NCBI GenBank assembly: GCA_005877225.1
Contig: VBPK01000083.1
Location: 1 to 10,985, forward strand
Length of the DNA: 10,985 nucleotides
DNA from: Nitrososphaerota archaeon
Lineage (GTDB): Archaea > Thermoproteota > Nitrososphaeria > Nitrososphaerales > Gagatemarchaeaceae
Direction: 5' to 3'
Each line of letters begins with the position of its first letter. Position 1 is the stretch's first letter. This document shows, piece after piece, positions 1 to 6,545 of the stretch. The notes beneath the pieces are model-generated. The model saw only the letters and a list, made by a program, of their open reading frames with translations, made no database searches and was not told the DNA's origin. Made by a program: the position numbers and the translations under genes.

Positions 1-880
1 ACATCCCGGTCATGTAGGCGTTGGCCGTCCCGAAGATGATGAAGACAGCAAGGATGGCCGTCCCAATCGCCCCGTAGACTCCCAGTACGTTGGACAGGAT
101 GGCCGCGAAAGGCGCAACGCTACCCCCCGATTTGTAAGAAAGGGTTCCCACCGTCACGAAGGCCACTGCGACGTAGAGCCCGCTCACGAGGGCCACGCTG
201 AGCAGGATACTTCGATGGAAATCCTTCTTCGGGTCGCTGAACTCCTCCGCCACGTTCGAGACGTTTTCGTACCCCAAAAATGACCAAAAGATGAGGGCCG
301 CACAGACGCCGATCGGAAGGAGGCCATTTGGGAGGAAAGGCTCGAGATTTTCAAGCCTGACGAGGTAGCTCGAGGATATCACCGTCGCCAGGAGCAGCGC
401 CACTATCGAGACCACCACAGCGAGCTGAACCTTGTTGCTCATCACTATCCCTCTGTAGTTTACGACGAAGACGCTGAAGATTATGCCACCAGCGACCACG
501 AAAGTCTCGGCCCTGCTCATCGGGAACGCGTAAGCCACATAAGAAGCCGCGATCAGCATCACGGCTGGTCCTCCGGTTACGAACCAGAGGGCAAAGAGCC
601 AGCCCGTCACCGTCGCGACGCGGACCCCGAAGCTCTCCTTCGTGAAGGAGTAGATCCCTCCCGCCTCAGGCTTTCGAGCCGAGAGGGAGGCGAAGGTGTA
701 GGCGAAGGGATAGCTCACGATCGAGAGTAGGACCCAGGCTAGAAGCGAGGCAGGACCGGCGAGTTGAGCCGCGAGCCCCGGCAGGACGAGAACGCCAGAG
801 CCGAGCACGGAGCTCACGTAAAGTGCAACCGCGTACCGCAGTGTTATTGCCTTGCGAAGACCTTGAGTCGAGGCGGTCAT
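1..880 (-). CDS. APC-superfamily amino acid permease, N-terminal part (runs off the left edge)
   Basis: Reading the minus strand from ATG at 880 gives 293 uninterrupted residues to the window edge, so the C-terminus is missing. The first membrane segment carries the APC hallmark GSGVLVLPG (about residues 28-36). It is followed by RKPEAGGIYSFTKESFG after TM2 and by FLGYENVSNVAEEFSDPKKDF after TM6. I count about eight hydrophobic segments, of the 10-12 normal for the family. These proteins exchange or symport amino acids across the cytoplasmic membrane. The GYEN..N.AEEF pattern resembles the YjeH (methionine/branched-chain exporter) branch, but substrate and direction cannot be read from sequence. 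The frame stays open upstream only to a stop at 914-916. GTG at 904 is a possible alternative start, but it lies too close to the TATA-like box. The gene is divergent from the homocitrate synthase-like operon, which suggests a related amino acid. Confidence 0.88.
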   Translation of the reverse strand, partial: MTASTQGLRKAITLRYAVALYVSSVLGSGVLVLPGLAAQLAGPASLLAWVLLSIVSYPFAYTFASLSARKPEAGGIYSFTKESFGVRVATVTGWLFALWFVTGGPAVMLIAASYVAYAFPMSRAETFVVAGGIIFSVFVVNYRGIVMSNKVQLAVVVSIVALLLATVISSSYLVRLENLEPFLPNGLLPIGVCAALIFWSFLGYENVSNVAEEFSDPKKDFHRSILLSVALVSGLYVAVAFVTVGTLSYKSGGSVAPFAAILSNVLGVYGAIGTAILAVFIIFGTANAYMTGM

Positions 881-912
881 CCCCCGCTTAGCCCGAGCCT
901 CCACAAACTCTG

Positions 913-918
913 TTTAAG
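913..918 (-). promoter_or_regulatory. Possible TATA-like box for the permease
   Basis: The minus strand reads CGCTTAAACA here. CTTAAA is centred about 35 bases upstream of the ATG at 880, which would give a short leader of about 9 bases. It is the most AT-rich spot upstream of the permease but a weak match, and no upstream BRE stands out. Confidence 0.3.
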
Positions 919-1110
919 CGTTGCACAGGCCGGCGACGGCCACCGCCGAGCCCCGCGAGATCCGACCAGGTGGAACTCGATCTGACGAGTGAGGGAATTC
1001 ATGGAGCCTTGGAGGTGCCAATTCGTCTCCGGTGACGCTCGGTGCAACGATTTCCGTCATTTGCAAGAAATATGCGTCTCTTTGGGCGAACTTGATGCCG
1101 AAAACAAACA

Positions 1111-1118
1111 TTTTAATA
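1111..1118 (+). promoter_or_regulatory. TATA box of the homocitrate synthase-leuCD operon
   Basis: TTTTAATA follows a purine-rich stretch (CGAAAACAAACA) that could serve as the TFB recognition element. Its centre is about 27 bases before the TTG at 1142, the spacing expected for archaeal transcription starting at or next to the first codon. The surroundings are much more AT-rich than the rest of the window. This promoter also argues against the longer reading frame from 989, whose first 51 codons would lie upstream of the transcript. Confidence 0.65.
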
Positions 1119-1133
1119 CGAATTCAATTCGTA
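1117..1133 (+). promoter_or_regulatory. Perfect 17-bp palindrome, candidate operator
   Basis: TACGAATTCAATTCGTA consists of two perfect 8-base arms around a single central C. It begins inside the last two bases of the TATA box and ends 8 bases before the TTG start, so a bound protein would block the preinitiation complex or polymerase. The size and odd-centred symmetry suit a dimeric Lrp/AsnC-type or other winged-helix regulator. The regulator itself is not in this window, and the role is inferred from position. Confidence 0.5.
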
Positions 1134-1141
1134 GTTTCCGT

Positions 1142-2548
1142 TTGGTTCTCCAGGTCCTCGATTCGACTCTTCGTGAGGGTGAACTCTTCCGGCTGTACCC
1201 CTCAGACGTCAGGGTCAGGGTTGCTTCTCGCCTCGCCGACTCTGGGCTGAAGCGTGTCGAGTTGACGGTCGACTATCCCCCACGCACCTCCTTCAGGGAG
1301 GTTGTTCCGGTGGTGAAGGCCCTGCAGGACCGTGGCGTCAAGGTCGTGATGCACGGGAGGGCCTGTGAGGAGGATATCGAGGCCATCCGCAGATACAAGG
1401 CGGATGGGTGCGCCCTCTACATAGCCGTGAGCAGGCTTCATCGGGAGTACAAGCTTCACAGGATCTCGGAGGATGAGGTCATCGAGAGGCTCTGCAATGC
1501 CGTGAGGGTCGCCCGGGAAAGTGGTTTCGGCTACATCCGCGCGACCCTGGAAGACTCGTCGCGGATTTATCTGGAAGACGGAGAGGAAGGACTAGCGAAG
1601 ATAGCGAATTCGATTCAGAGATTGAAGGAGAGCGGCGCGACGATAGTAAGCCTCCCCGACACCTCGGGGCTTCTGACTCCCCGCCTCACGCGTGACTTCT
1701 TCATGAGGGCTAGCGCCTCGGCCTCTCTTCCGCTGGCGGCTCACTTTCACAACGACTACGGGCTCGCCACGGCAAACACGATCGAGGCGGCCCTCGAGGG
1801 AGCTGAAGAGGTGCACGCGACCCTGTTAGGAATAGGCGATAGAAACGGGATAGCAGACATGTACGAACTCGTCGCGACTCTCGAAGACATTCACGGGGTG
1901 CGAACGGGCTTGAATCGTTCCTCCCTGCGAGAGCTCTACGAGTACTTCTCAAGGGTCACCGGAATCGAAATACCTTGGCGTCACCCGCTTTCCAGAGAGG
2001 CAAGGACGGTCAGGGCGGGCGTTCACCAGAGCATGACAGTCAAGAGGAAGGAGGGTTACATCCCTTCAAGAAAACTGGAGAACGACTTCAGTGAGCCGTT
2101 GTACGCCATCACCCCCTACATCAGCCACAACCTCGTTCAGACGATCATCACGCCGCACACGGGAGCCATAGACAAGGAAAAGACAATACGTATAGCGGAG
2201 TCGCTGGCCACCGTCACCAGGGATGGCGCGACGCAGCCGAGTCTTGATGCAGTCCAGGAGATAATCATGAACGAGACGGGAGTGAGGATACCGCGCCAAG
2301 AGCTCGCGCGCTACTTCGGCGGTGAAAGGGTCTACATCCTCTTGAAGCTCCATCCTCAGTTTCCGGCCGAGCGGCTCGTGAAGGAAGCGATGGAGTGGGA
2401 CGGGGTTGAAGGAGTCGACGAAGTATACGGCGACGCGGATATGGTGATAAGGGCTCACATCAACTACGGGAAAGGGAATGTCGTCTCTCTCCTTCGACAG
2501 AAGTTTCCAGACGCCCTGCAGGACCTGAAGGTCCTCGTGACAGACTGA
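1142..2548 (+). CDS. Homocitrate synthase-like enzyme with C-terminal RAM domain
   Basis: This is a DRE-TIM metallolyase of the homocitrate/isopropylmalate synthase group, condensing acetyl-CoA with a 2-oxoacid. From TTG at 1142 it is 468 residues. The barrel starts with LDSTLREGE (6-14), has the metal-binding HFHND (201-205) and continues to GIGDRNGI (230-237). GERNG-type signatures mark homocitrate synthases, whereas isopropylmalate synthases have GERAG. Residues 397-468 (VYILLKLHP ... GVEGVDEVYGDADMVI) match the RAM/Lrp-AsnC ligand-binding domain, which binds amino acids and would give feedback control. The frame is open back to 989, but TTG 1142 aligns with the family N-terminus and sits 27 bases after a TATA box. 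Oddities: the Gln usually after STLREGE is Leu15, and the FSAED.FR motif is altered to ATLEDSSR, so specificity is uncertain. Lysine (alpha-aminoadipate) synthesis is the likeliest pathway; 2-isopropylmalate or citramalate synthase are alternatives. Confidence 0.82.
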   Translation: MVLQVLDSTLREGELFRLYPSDVRVRVASRLADSGLKRVELTVDYPPRTSFREVVPVVKALQDRGVKVVMHGRACEEDIEAIRRYKADGCALYIAVSRLHREYKLHRISEDEVIERLCNAVRVARESGFGYIRATLEDSSRIYLEDGEEGLAKIANSIQRLKESGATIVSLPDTSGLLTPRLTRDFFMRASASASLPLAAHFHNDYGLATANTIEAALEGAEEVHATLLGIGDRNGIADMYELVATLEDIHGVRTGLNRSSLRELYEYFSRVTGIEIPWRHPLSREARTVRAGVHQSMTVKRKEGYIPSRKLENDFSEPLYAITPYISHNLVQTIITPHTGAIDKEKTIRIAESLATVTRDGATQPSLDAVQEIIMNETGVRIPRQELARYFGGERVYILLKLHPQFPAERLVKEAMEWDGVEGVDEVYGDADMVIRAHINYGKGNVVSLLRQKFPDALQDLKVLVTD

Positions 2549-2553
2549 GTTGA

Positions 2554-4002
2554 ATGGTCACGGGCAAGACGATCTTTTCGAAAGTATGGGACAGCCACCT
2601 GCTCGCGGAGAGGCCTGACGGGCAGTCACTCATATACGTCGACAGGCATCTCACCCACGAGGTAACCTCCCCACTCGCCTTCGAGGCTCTCAGAAAGGCC
2701 GGAAGGAGGGTTAGGCGTCCCGACCTCACCTTCGCGGTGATGGACCACAACGTGCCGACTGGGGACAGGAGTCTTCCTGTCAGCGACGAGATGTCGAGCA
2801 AGCAGATGAAGGCACTTACGGGCAACGCGACACAATTCGGGCTCACTCTCTTCGACTACTTCAGCCCTTACCAGGGAATTTCGCACGTGATTGGGCCGGA
2901 GCTAGGGCTGACCATCCCAGGGATTACGCTGACGTGCGGCGACAGCCACACCTCCACCCACGGCGCGCTGGGCGCGCTCGCTCTTGGGATAGGGTCGAGC
3001 GAGGGTGAGCATGTCTTCGCTACTCAATCCATCTGGATCAAGAAGCCGAGGGAGATGGCAATCACCCTGAGGGGGAGGCTTCGTAAGGGGGTCACGTCCA
3101 AAGACGTCATTCTCTCGGTCATAAGGCGGATCGGGACCGGAGGTGCGATCGGGAACGTCGTAGAGTTCGTCGGCGAGGCCACCTCGAACTTTTCTGTCGA
3201 GGAGAGGCTGACGATAACGAATATGGCAATCGAGGGAGGAGCCCGCACCGCGATTATCTCGCCCGACGAGAAGGTCTACGAATACATCAGAGGGTCCAAA
3301 TTCGCTCCGACCGGAGCGGACTGGGGAGATGCGTTGGAGCAGTGGAGGTCGCTCCCCACGGACCCCGGTGCCGTCTACGATTCGCGCATCGACTTCAACA
3401 TTTCAGAACTGGAGCCGCAGGTCAGCTGGGGAACGAACCCTGCGATGACCGTAGGCGTCACGGAGAGTATTCCCTCCCCTAGCGAGGCGCCGACGAAAGA
3501 GGATGCACTAAGCGTAGAGCGTGCACTGAAATACATGGGTCTCGCGCCCGGAACGAGAATAACAGACATCCCTCTCGACACGGTCTTCATCGGGTCATGC
3601 ACCAACGCGAGGCTCTCGGACTTGACAGAGTCGGCTCGAGTCATCAAAGGCAACCATGTCAACAAAGATGTCCGCGCCCTGGTGGTACCCGGCTCGCAGC
3701 TCGTGAAGAGGAGGGCGGAGGAGCTAGGGCTAGACAAGATATTCGTCGAGGCAGGGTTCGAATGGAGGAACTCGGGGTGCAGCATGTGCATCGGGATGAA
3801 CGAAGACAAGCTCTCCCCCGGCGAGAGATGCGCCAGCACATCGAACCGAAACTTCGAGAACAGGCAGGGTCCGGGGGGGAGAACGCACCTGGTCAGCCCC
3901 ATCATGGCGGCCGCAGCGGCCCTCCACGGTAGGTTCATCGACACAAGGGAGGTCGAGCTCATCGATCCCGAAGAGCTGGCCCCGGGTGGGCTGAATGCCT
4001 GA
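2554..4002 (+). CDS. leuC: 3-isopropylmalate dehydratase large subunit (bacterial-type LeuC; possibly homoaconitase)
   Basis: This is the large, iron-sulfur subunit of an aconitase-family isomerase. It moves the hydroxyl of 2-isopropylmalate (or of homocitrate, if it serves lysine synthesis) through a dehydrated intermediate. It has 482 residues and matches the long bacterial-type LeuC along its length: YVDRHLTHEVTSP (28-40), MDHNVPT (63-69), CGDSHTSTHGALGALALGIG (128-147), VSWGTNP (290-296), FIGSCTNARL (345-354) and GERCASTSNRNFENRQG (423-439). The [4Fe-4S] cysteines are Cys349, Cys409 and Cys412. Many archaea carry a shorter LeuC of about 420 residues, so this form suggests old transfer or a lineage that kept the bacterial type. 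It starts 5 bases after the synthase stop and overlaps leuD by 8 bases, so the subunits are probably made together. LeuC versus LysT activity cannot be settled by motif alone. Confidence 0.92.
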   Translation: MVTGKTIFSKVWDSHLLAERPDGQSLIYVDRHLTHEVTSPLAFEALRKAGRRVRRPDLTFAVMDHNVPTGDRSLPVSDEMSSKQMKALTGNATQFGLTLFDYFSPYQGISHVIGPELGLTIPGITLTCGDSHTSTHGALGALALGIGSSEGEHVFATQSIWIKKPREMAITLRGRLRKGVTSKDVILSVIRRIGTGGAIGNVVEFVGEATSNFSVEERLTITNMAIEGGARTAIISPDEKVYEYIRGSKFAPTGADWGDALEQWRSLPTDPGAVYDSRIDFNISELEPQVSWGTNPAMTVGVTESIPSPSEAPTKEDALSVERALKYMGLAPGTRITDIPLDTVFIGSCTNARLSDLTESARVIKGNHVNKDVRALVVPGSQLVKRRAEELGLDKIFVEAGFEWRNSGCSMCIGMNEDKLSPGERCASTSNRNFENRQGPGGRTHLVSPIMAAAAALHGRFIDTREVELIDPEELAPGGLNA

Positions 4003-4615
4003 GCCACTTCGAGAAGTTATCGGGAAGGCCTGCCCGCTCGAGGCTGACGACGTCGACACCGACCAGATTTTCCCCGCACAGTTCCTGAAGGCGATAGAGA
4101 GGAGAGGGATGGAGAGCTATCTGTTCTACGGGTTGAGGCACGACGAGAGGGGCAACGTTCACGGGCGATTTGTCCTGGACAGACCAGAGTTTAGGGGGGC
4201 GAGGATCCTCGTGGCCGGGAAGAACTTCGGGATCGGCTCCTCAAGGGAGAACGCAGTCTGGGCTCTGACAGACTATGGGATAAGATGCATCATCGCATCC
4301 TCCTTCGGGGATATCTTCTACAACAACGCGTCGAAGAATGGCCTCCTCTGCATTCGCCTCCCCGGTCAGGCGGTCAGAGACCTCAGGGAGAGGGCCGCCA
4401 CCGCGAAACTGACCCTCACGGTTGACCTCGCAGGCCAGACAATTTCAGACGGGAGGACGAGCGTGGCCTTCGAGGCCGAGCCACACATCAAAGAGAGGCT
4501 CCTCAAAGGGATGGACGACGTCACATTCACACTCGAGAACTACGAGGCGGAGATTAGGGAGTACGAGCGCAGAATCCCCCGCTTCGTCATTCCCCGCACC
4601 CCTAGATCGTCCTGA
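3995..4615 (+). CDS. leuD: 3-isopropylmalate dehydratase small subunit (bacterial-type LeuD; possibly homoaconitase)
   Basis: This is the small swivel-domain subunit that closes over the iron-sulfur active site of LeuC. It has 206 residues, the bacterial size; the archaeal small subunit is usually about 165. Visible motifs are DDVDTDQIFPAQFL (18-31), the substrate-loop region SYLFYGLR (41-48), NFGIGSSREN (77-86), WALTDYGIRCIIASSFGDIF (89-108) and NASKNGLL (111-118). The usual GSSREHA has Asn86 in place of His. Bacterial LeuD loops read HLF..WR here, so YLFYGLR is closer to LeuD than to the YL-type loop of known homoaconitases, but this is weak evidence. The ATG lies inside the last codons of leuC (8-base overlap), and the 3' end overlaps the convergent class V enzyme gene by 14 bases. 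Confidence 0.9.
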   Translation: MPEPLREVIGKACPLEADDVDTDQIFPAQFLKAIERRGMESYLFYGLRHDERGNVHGRFVLDRPEFRGARILVAGKNFGIGSSRENAVWALTDYGIRCIIASSFGDIFYNNASKNGLLCIRLPGQAVRDLRERAATAKLTLTVDLAGQTISDGRTSVAFEAEPHIKERLLKGMDDVTFTLENYEAEIREYERRIPRFVIPRTPRSS

Positions 4616-5645
4616 GCGAGTGGAGGAGCAGTTCGATCTCCTCCGCTGTGTTGTAGAAGTGAGGCGAGACGCGCAGATGGCCGAACCTTCCGGACACTAC
4701 TATCCTCCGACGGAGGCCTGTGATCAACTCTTCCTTTCTCCTCGTAATCACCCTGAATCTTGAGCCCGGGTCCGTCGACAGAGCGAACTTCACGGCCTCC
4801 ACTGCTCCGCGAACCACCACGGCGGCCGACGTCCCCCACTCGAACCTCGCGGCCGTCGCCGAAGGTTCCGCTTTATCCACAGGGAATGGTATGTCGAACG
4901 GGTCTCTCTTCACCTGAGCCCTCTCTATCACATTGTCCTTCACCCCGAACCAGCCGAGGTAGGCAGGCTTCATTGAGTTGAGACGCTCCTCGTTGAGAAA
5001 TACACAGGCCGCTCCATGGGGTCCGCAGAGCCATTTGTAAAAACCGCAGACGAGCCCGTCGACTCCGTCACGCTTGACGTCTATGGGGAAGACACCGACT
5101 CCGTGGAAGGCGTCAACGAGAGCGACTGCACCTCTTCTGTGCGCGAGATCTGCTATCTCTCGAACCCTTTCCCGGTAGCCGCTCAACCACGACACGTAAT
5201 CGACCGCGACCGCCACGGTCTCTTCGTCGATTGCCCGCTCCCACGCGTCGAGGGGGACGATTCCGTTGCGCCCTCGGAGGACCACGACCTTCTTCAGGAG
5301 ACCAGACTCGCGCATCCTCAGCCAGAGCAACACGTTGCTGGGGAAGTTGAGGTCGCTTACGACGACCTTCTTCCTCTTCGAGAGGTCGAGTGAGGAGGCC
5401 AATTCAACGAGCCCGATGCTCGCGCTCGGGACAACCCCCACCTCGTTGTCTCTCGCGCCAATGAGCTCGGCGAACCGCTCCCTCAGCTTCAGGATATCGT
5501 CGAGCCACTCCTCGAAACGTTCTCCTTCACGCGACCACCTCTCCACGAACTCCCTCATAGCCCGGGTGACCGAGATTGGGGGAAGACCGGCTCCGGCGCT
5601 ATCAAGGTAGGTGCGCGTCGAGAGAGCGGGGATCGTCTGACGCAC
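4602..5645 (-). CDS. Class V aminotransferase-fold PLP enzyme (cysteine desulfurase/epimerase-like)
   Basis: This is a fold-type I, class V PLP enzyme of 347 residues. It shows VDYVSWLSGYRE (148-159), the PLP-pairing aspartate in VDAFHGVGVFPIDV (Asp178), the Schiff-base lysine in GFYKWLCGPHG (Lys204), RFEWGT (267-272), and the family ending RFGHLRVSPHFYNTAEEI. These resemble the isopenicillin-N-epimerase/cysteine desulfurase-like group. No Cys-loop of a true desulfurase is obvious, so the reaction is unknown. Relatives normally have about 35-40 more residues between the helix ending EELITGL (about 305-311) and IVVSGRFG (315-322), with an SGI.SF-type strand. Here the two are joined directly, in frame, at a CCTCCGTCGGAGG inverted repeat. 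The start is the GTG at 5645; homologous sequence may extend a little upstream without a start codon. It overlaps the end of leuD by 14 bases. Confidence 0.85.
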   Translation of the reverse strand: MRQTIPALSTRTYLDSAGAGLPPISVTRAMREFVERWSREGERFEEWLDDILKLRERFAELIGARDNEVGVVPSASIGLVELASSLDLSKRKKVVVSDLNFPSNVLLWLRMRESGLLKKVVVLRGRNGIVPLDAWERAIDEETVAVAVDYVSWLSGYRERVREIADLAHRRGAVALVDAFHGVGVFPIDVKRDGVDGLVCGFYKWLCGPHGAACVFLNEERLNSMKPAYLGWFGVKDNVIERAQVKRDPFDIPFPVDKAEPSATAARFEWGTSAAVVVRGAVEAVKFALSTDPGSRFRVITRRKEELITGLRRRIVVSGRFGHLRVSPHFYNTAEEIELLLHSLRTI

Positions 5646-5682
5646 CCCAACAAGTCTTTGACCCGGCAGAGTCCATCGAACC

Positions 5683-5692
5683 CTTTTTTTCG
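5683..5692 (-). promoter_or_regulatory. A-rich tract upstream of the class V enzyme, possible weak promoter element
   Basis: The minus strand reads CGAAAAAAAGGG in the 82-base gap (5646-5727) between the methyltransferase stop and the GTG at 5645. It is the only AT-rich spot there and lies about 40 bases before the start. It is not a good TATA box. The gene could instead be read through from the methyltransferase unit. Confidence 0.2.
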
Positions 5693-5727
5693 CTCTCTCG
5701 CTCGCTACGGGCTCGGGCTGGCCGCCC

Positions 5728-6246
5728 TCATTGCTGGGCCCTCCGGATGGCGTAGACCGCGAGATTCTCGTAGAAGAGCCTCTCGCTCTCTTCGAGTGTC
5801 ATCGTCAGCCCGTGCTTCCTGCAGATCAGCTCTATCCTCTCCCTCGGATTGTAGCTCGAAAGGAGGATCAATATCGTCCCAGTAGACTTCATGACCCGGA
5901 CAGCTTCTTCGAGAAATGCCAAGGCCGCATCAACCCCGTCTCTCCCACCGTCGACCGCCGGGTCTTCGACCTCCTCCGAGGGCAGGTATGGAGGGTTGAA
6001 GGCCACGAGGTCGAAAGTGTAGTCCCTGAAGCAGGAAGCTCTGTCTGCGAGGACAAACTCGCCCCCGCCCAAAGGCATCTCCGGTGGCACGAGGTCCGTC
6101 CCGACGACGAAGCCGAAGCTTTTGACGAGTACAGACAGGTTCCCCCCGTTTCCCGAGCCAATCTCGAGGCAGGACTGCCCGGAGAACCTTTGCAGGACTC
6201 GTCTCAGGAGCAAAGAGTCTTCCGAGGCGAGGTAGACTCGATTCAT
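5728..6246 (-). CDS. HemK2/Mtq2-type SAM-dependent N5-glutamine methyltransferase
   Basis: This is a Rossmann-fold methyltransferase of 172 residues. It has EDSLLLRRVL near the N-terminus (the P.EDTFLL-type entry), SAM motif I LEIGSGNG (27-34), the acidic end of strand 2 in VVGTDL (47-52), and the catalytic FNPPYLP (83-89), followed by DGGRDGVD (99-106). NPPY with a [D/W].GG.DG box is diagnostic for the HemK family. The short archaeal/eukaryal Mtq2 branch methylates the Gln of the GGQ motif in release factor aRF1/eRF1, with Trm112 as partner. That substrate is an inference from the family, and no Trm112 gene is in this window. It is slightly shorter than most relatives (about 180-200), mainly between strand 2 and NPPY. 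Its ATG overlaps the stop of the upstream small gene (ATGA), implying coupled translation. Confidence 0.87.
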   Translation of the reverse strand: MNRVYLASEDSLLLRRVLQRFSGQSCLEIGSGNGGNLSVLVKSFGFVVGTDLVPPEMPLGGGEFVLADRASCFRDYTFDLVAFNPPYLPSEEVEDPAVDGGRDGVDAALAFLEEAVRVMKSTGTILILLSSYNPRERIELICRKHGLTMTLEESERLFYENLAVYAIRRAQQ

Positions 6247-6506
6247 TCGCCCAGTTCGTGGGAGACCATAGTCTTGTACTCCTCCGGGGAGAGGATCTGA
6301 GTCACATTCTGGGTCGCGTAGAAGTAGGCCGGTGAACCGTCCGGAGCGTACGCCAGGCTACCGTCTGGATTCTGCAGCCTCGTCACCTTGACCACCGCGG
6401 GCTTGACGCCGAGAACCGTCCCGTCGTCGAGGGCGTAGTAGGAGAACCTCTCCTGAAGTGGTTTGTAGCCGACAACTCTTCCCTTGGGCTGTGGACTAGG
6501 AATCAT
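6243..6506 (-). CDS. Small conserved-looking protein of unknown function
   Basis: This 87-residue protein belongs to no family I recognise with confidence. It is soluble-looking, with no signal peptide or membrane segment. Its core FSYYALDDGTVLGVKPAVVKVTRL (residues 21-44) alternates hydrophobic residues as in a beta barrel or sandwich. This is followed by two imperfect copies of a PDGS.AY unit (48-53 and 56-62). The ATG at 6506 is preferred over the GTG at 6527, because the TATA box at 6529-6538 puts the transcript start almost exactly at this ATG; with the GTG it would be 94 residues. The four-base ATGA overlap with the Mtq2-like methyltransferase links the two genes and makes it a candidate partner or target. 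It has no zinc-finger cysteines, so it is not Trm112. Expression seems real because of the promoter and coupling. Confidence 0.7.
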   Translation of the reverse strand: MIPSPQPKGRVVGYKPLQERFSYYALDDGTVLGVKPAVVKVTRLQNPDGSLAYAPDGSPAYFYATQNVTQILSPEEYKTMVSHELGE

Positions 6507-6528
6507 GGGCTCGGGTCTGCGCCCCACA

Positions 6529-6538
6529 TTAAAAAGGA
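6529..6538 (-). promoter_or_regulatory. TATA box of the small protein - methyltransferase unit
   Basis: The minus strand reads CCTTTTTAATGTG. TTTTTAAT is centred about 28 bases before the ATG at 6506, the spacing of a leaderless archaeal promoter. It lies directly behind the stop codon of the upstream AsnB-like gene (6546-6548), so this unit can be transcribed separately from the helicase string. Confidence 0.55.
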
Positions 6539-6545
6539 ATCGAAG

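Noticed and set aside
989..1141. N-terminal extension of the synthase by 51 residues from a GTG/ATG near 989
   Set aside because: The extension has no family-like sequence, and a TATA box plus palindrome lie inside it. TTG 1142 aligns with the family start and the promoter spacing.
3375..4007. Open frame of 210 codons on the minus strand opposite leuC
   Set aside because: The plus strand carries clear LeuC motifs throughout. The opposite frame is low-complexity Ser/Leu-rich with no recognisable motif, as expected from codon bias in GC-rich DNA.
5684..5690. Run of seven T on the plus strand as a terminator
   Set aside because: No plus-strand gene ends nearby. On the minus strand it is an A-run and cannot act as a T-tract terminator for the methyltransferase gene.
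5731..6300. Open frame of 189 codons on the plus strand opposite the methyltransferase
   Set aside because: The minus strand encodes clear SAM and NPPY motifs. The plus frame shows none.
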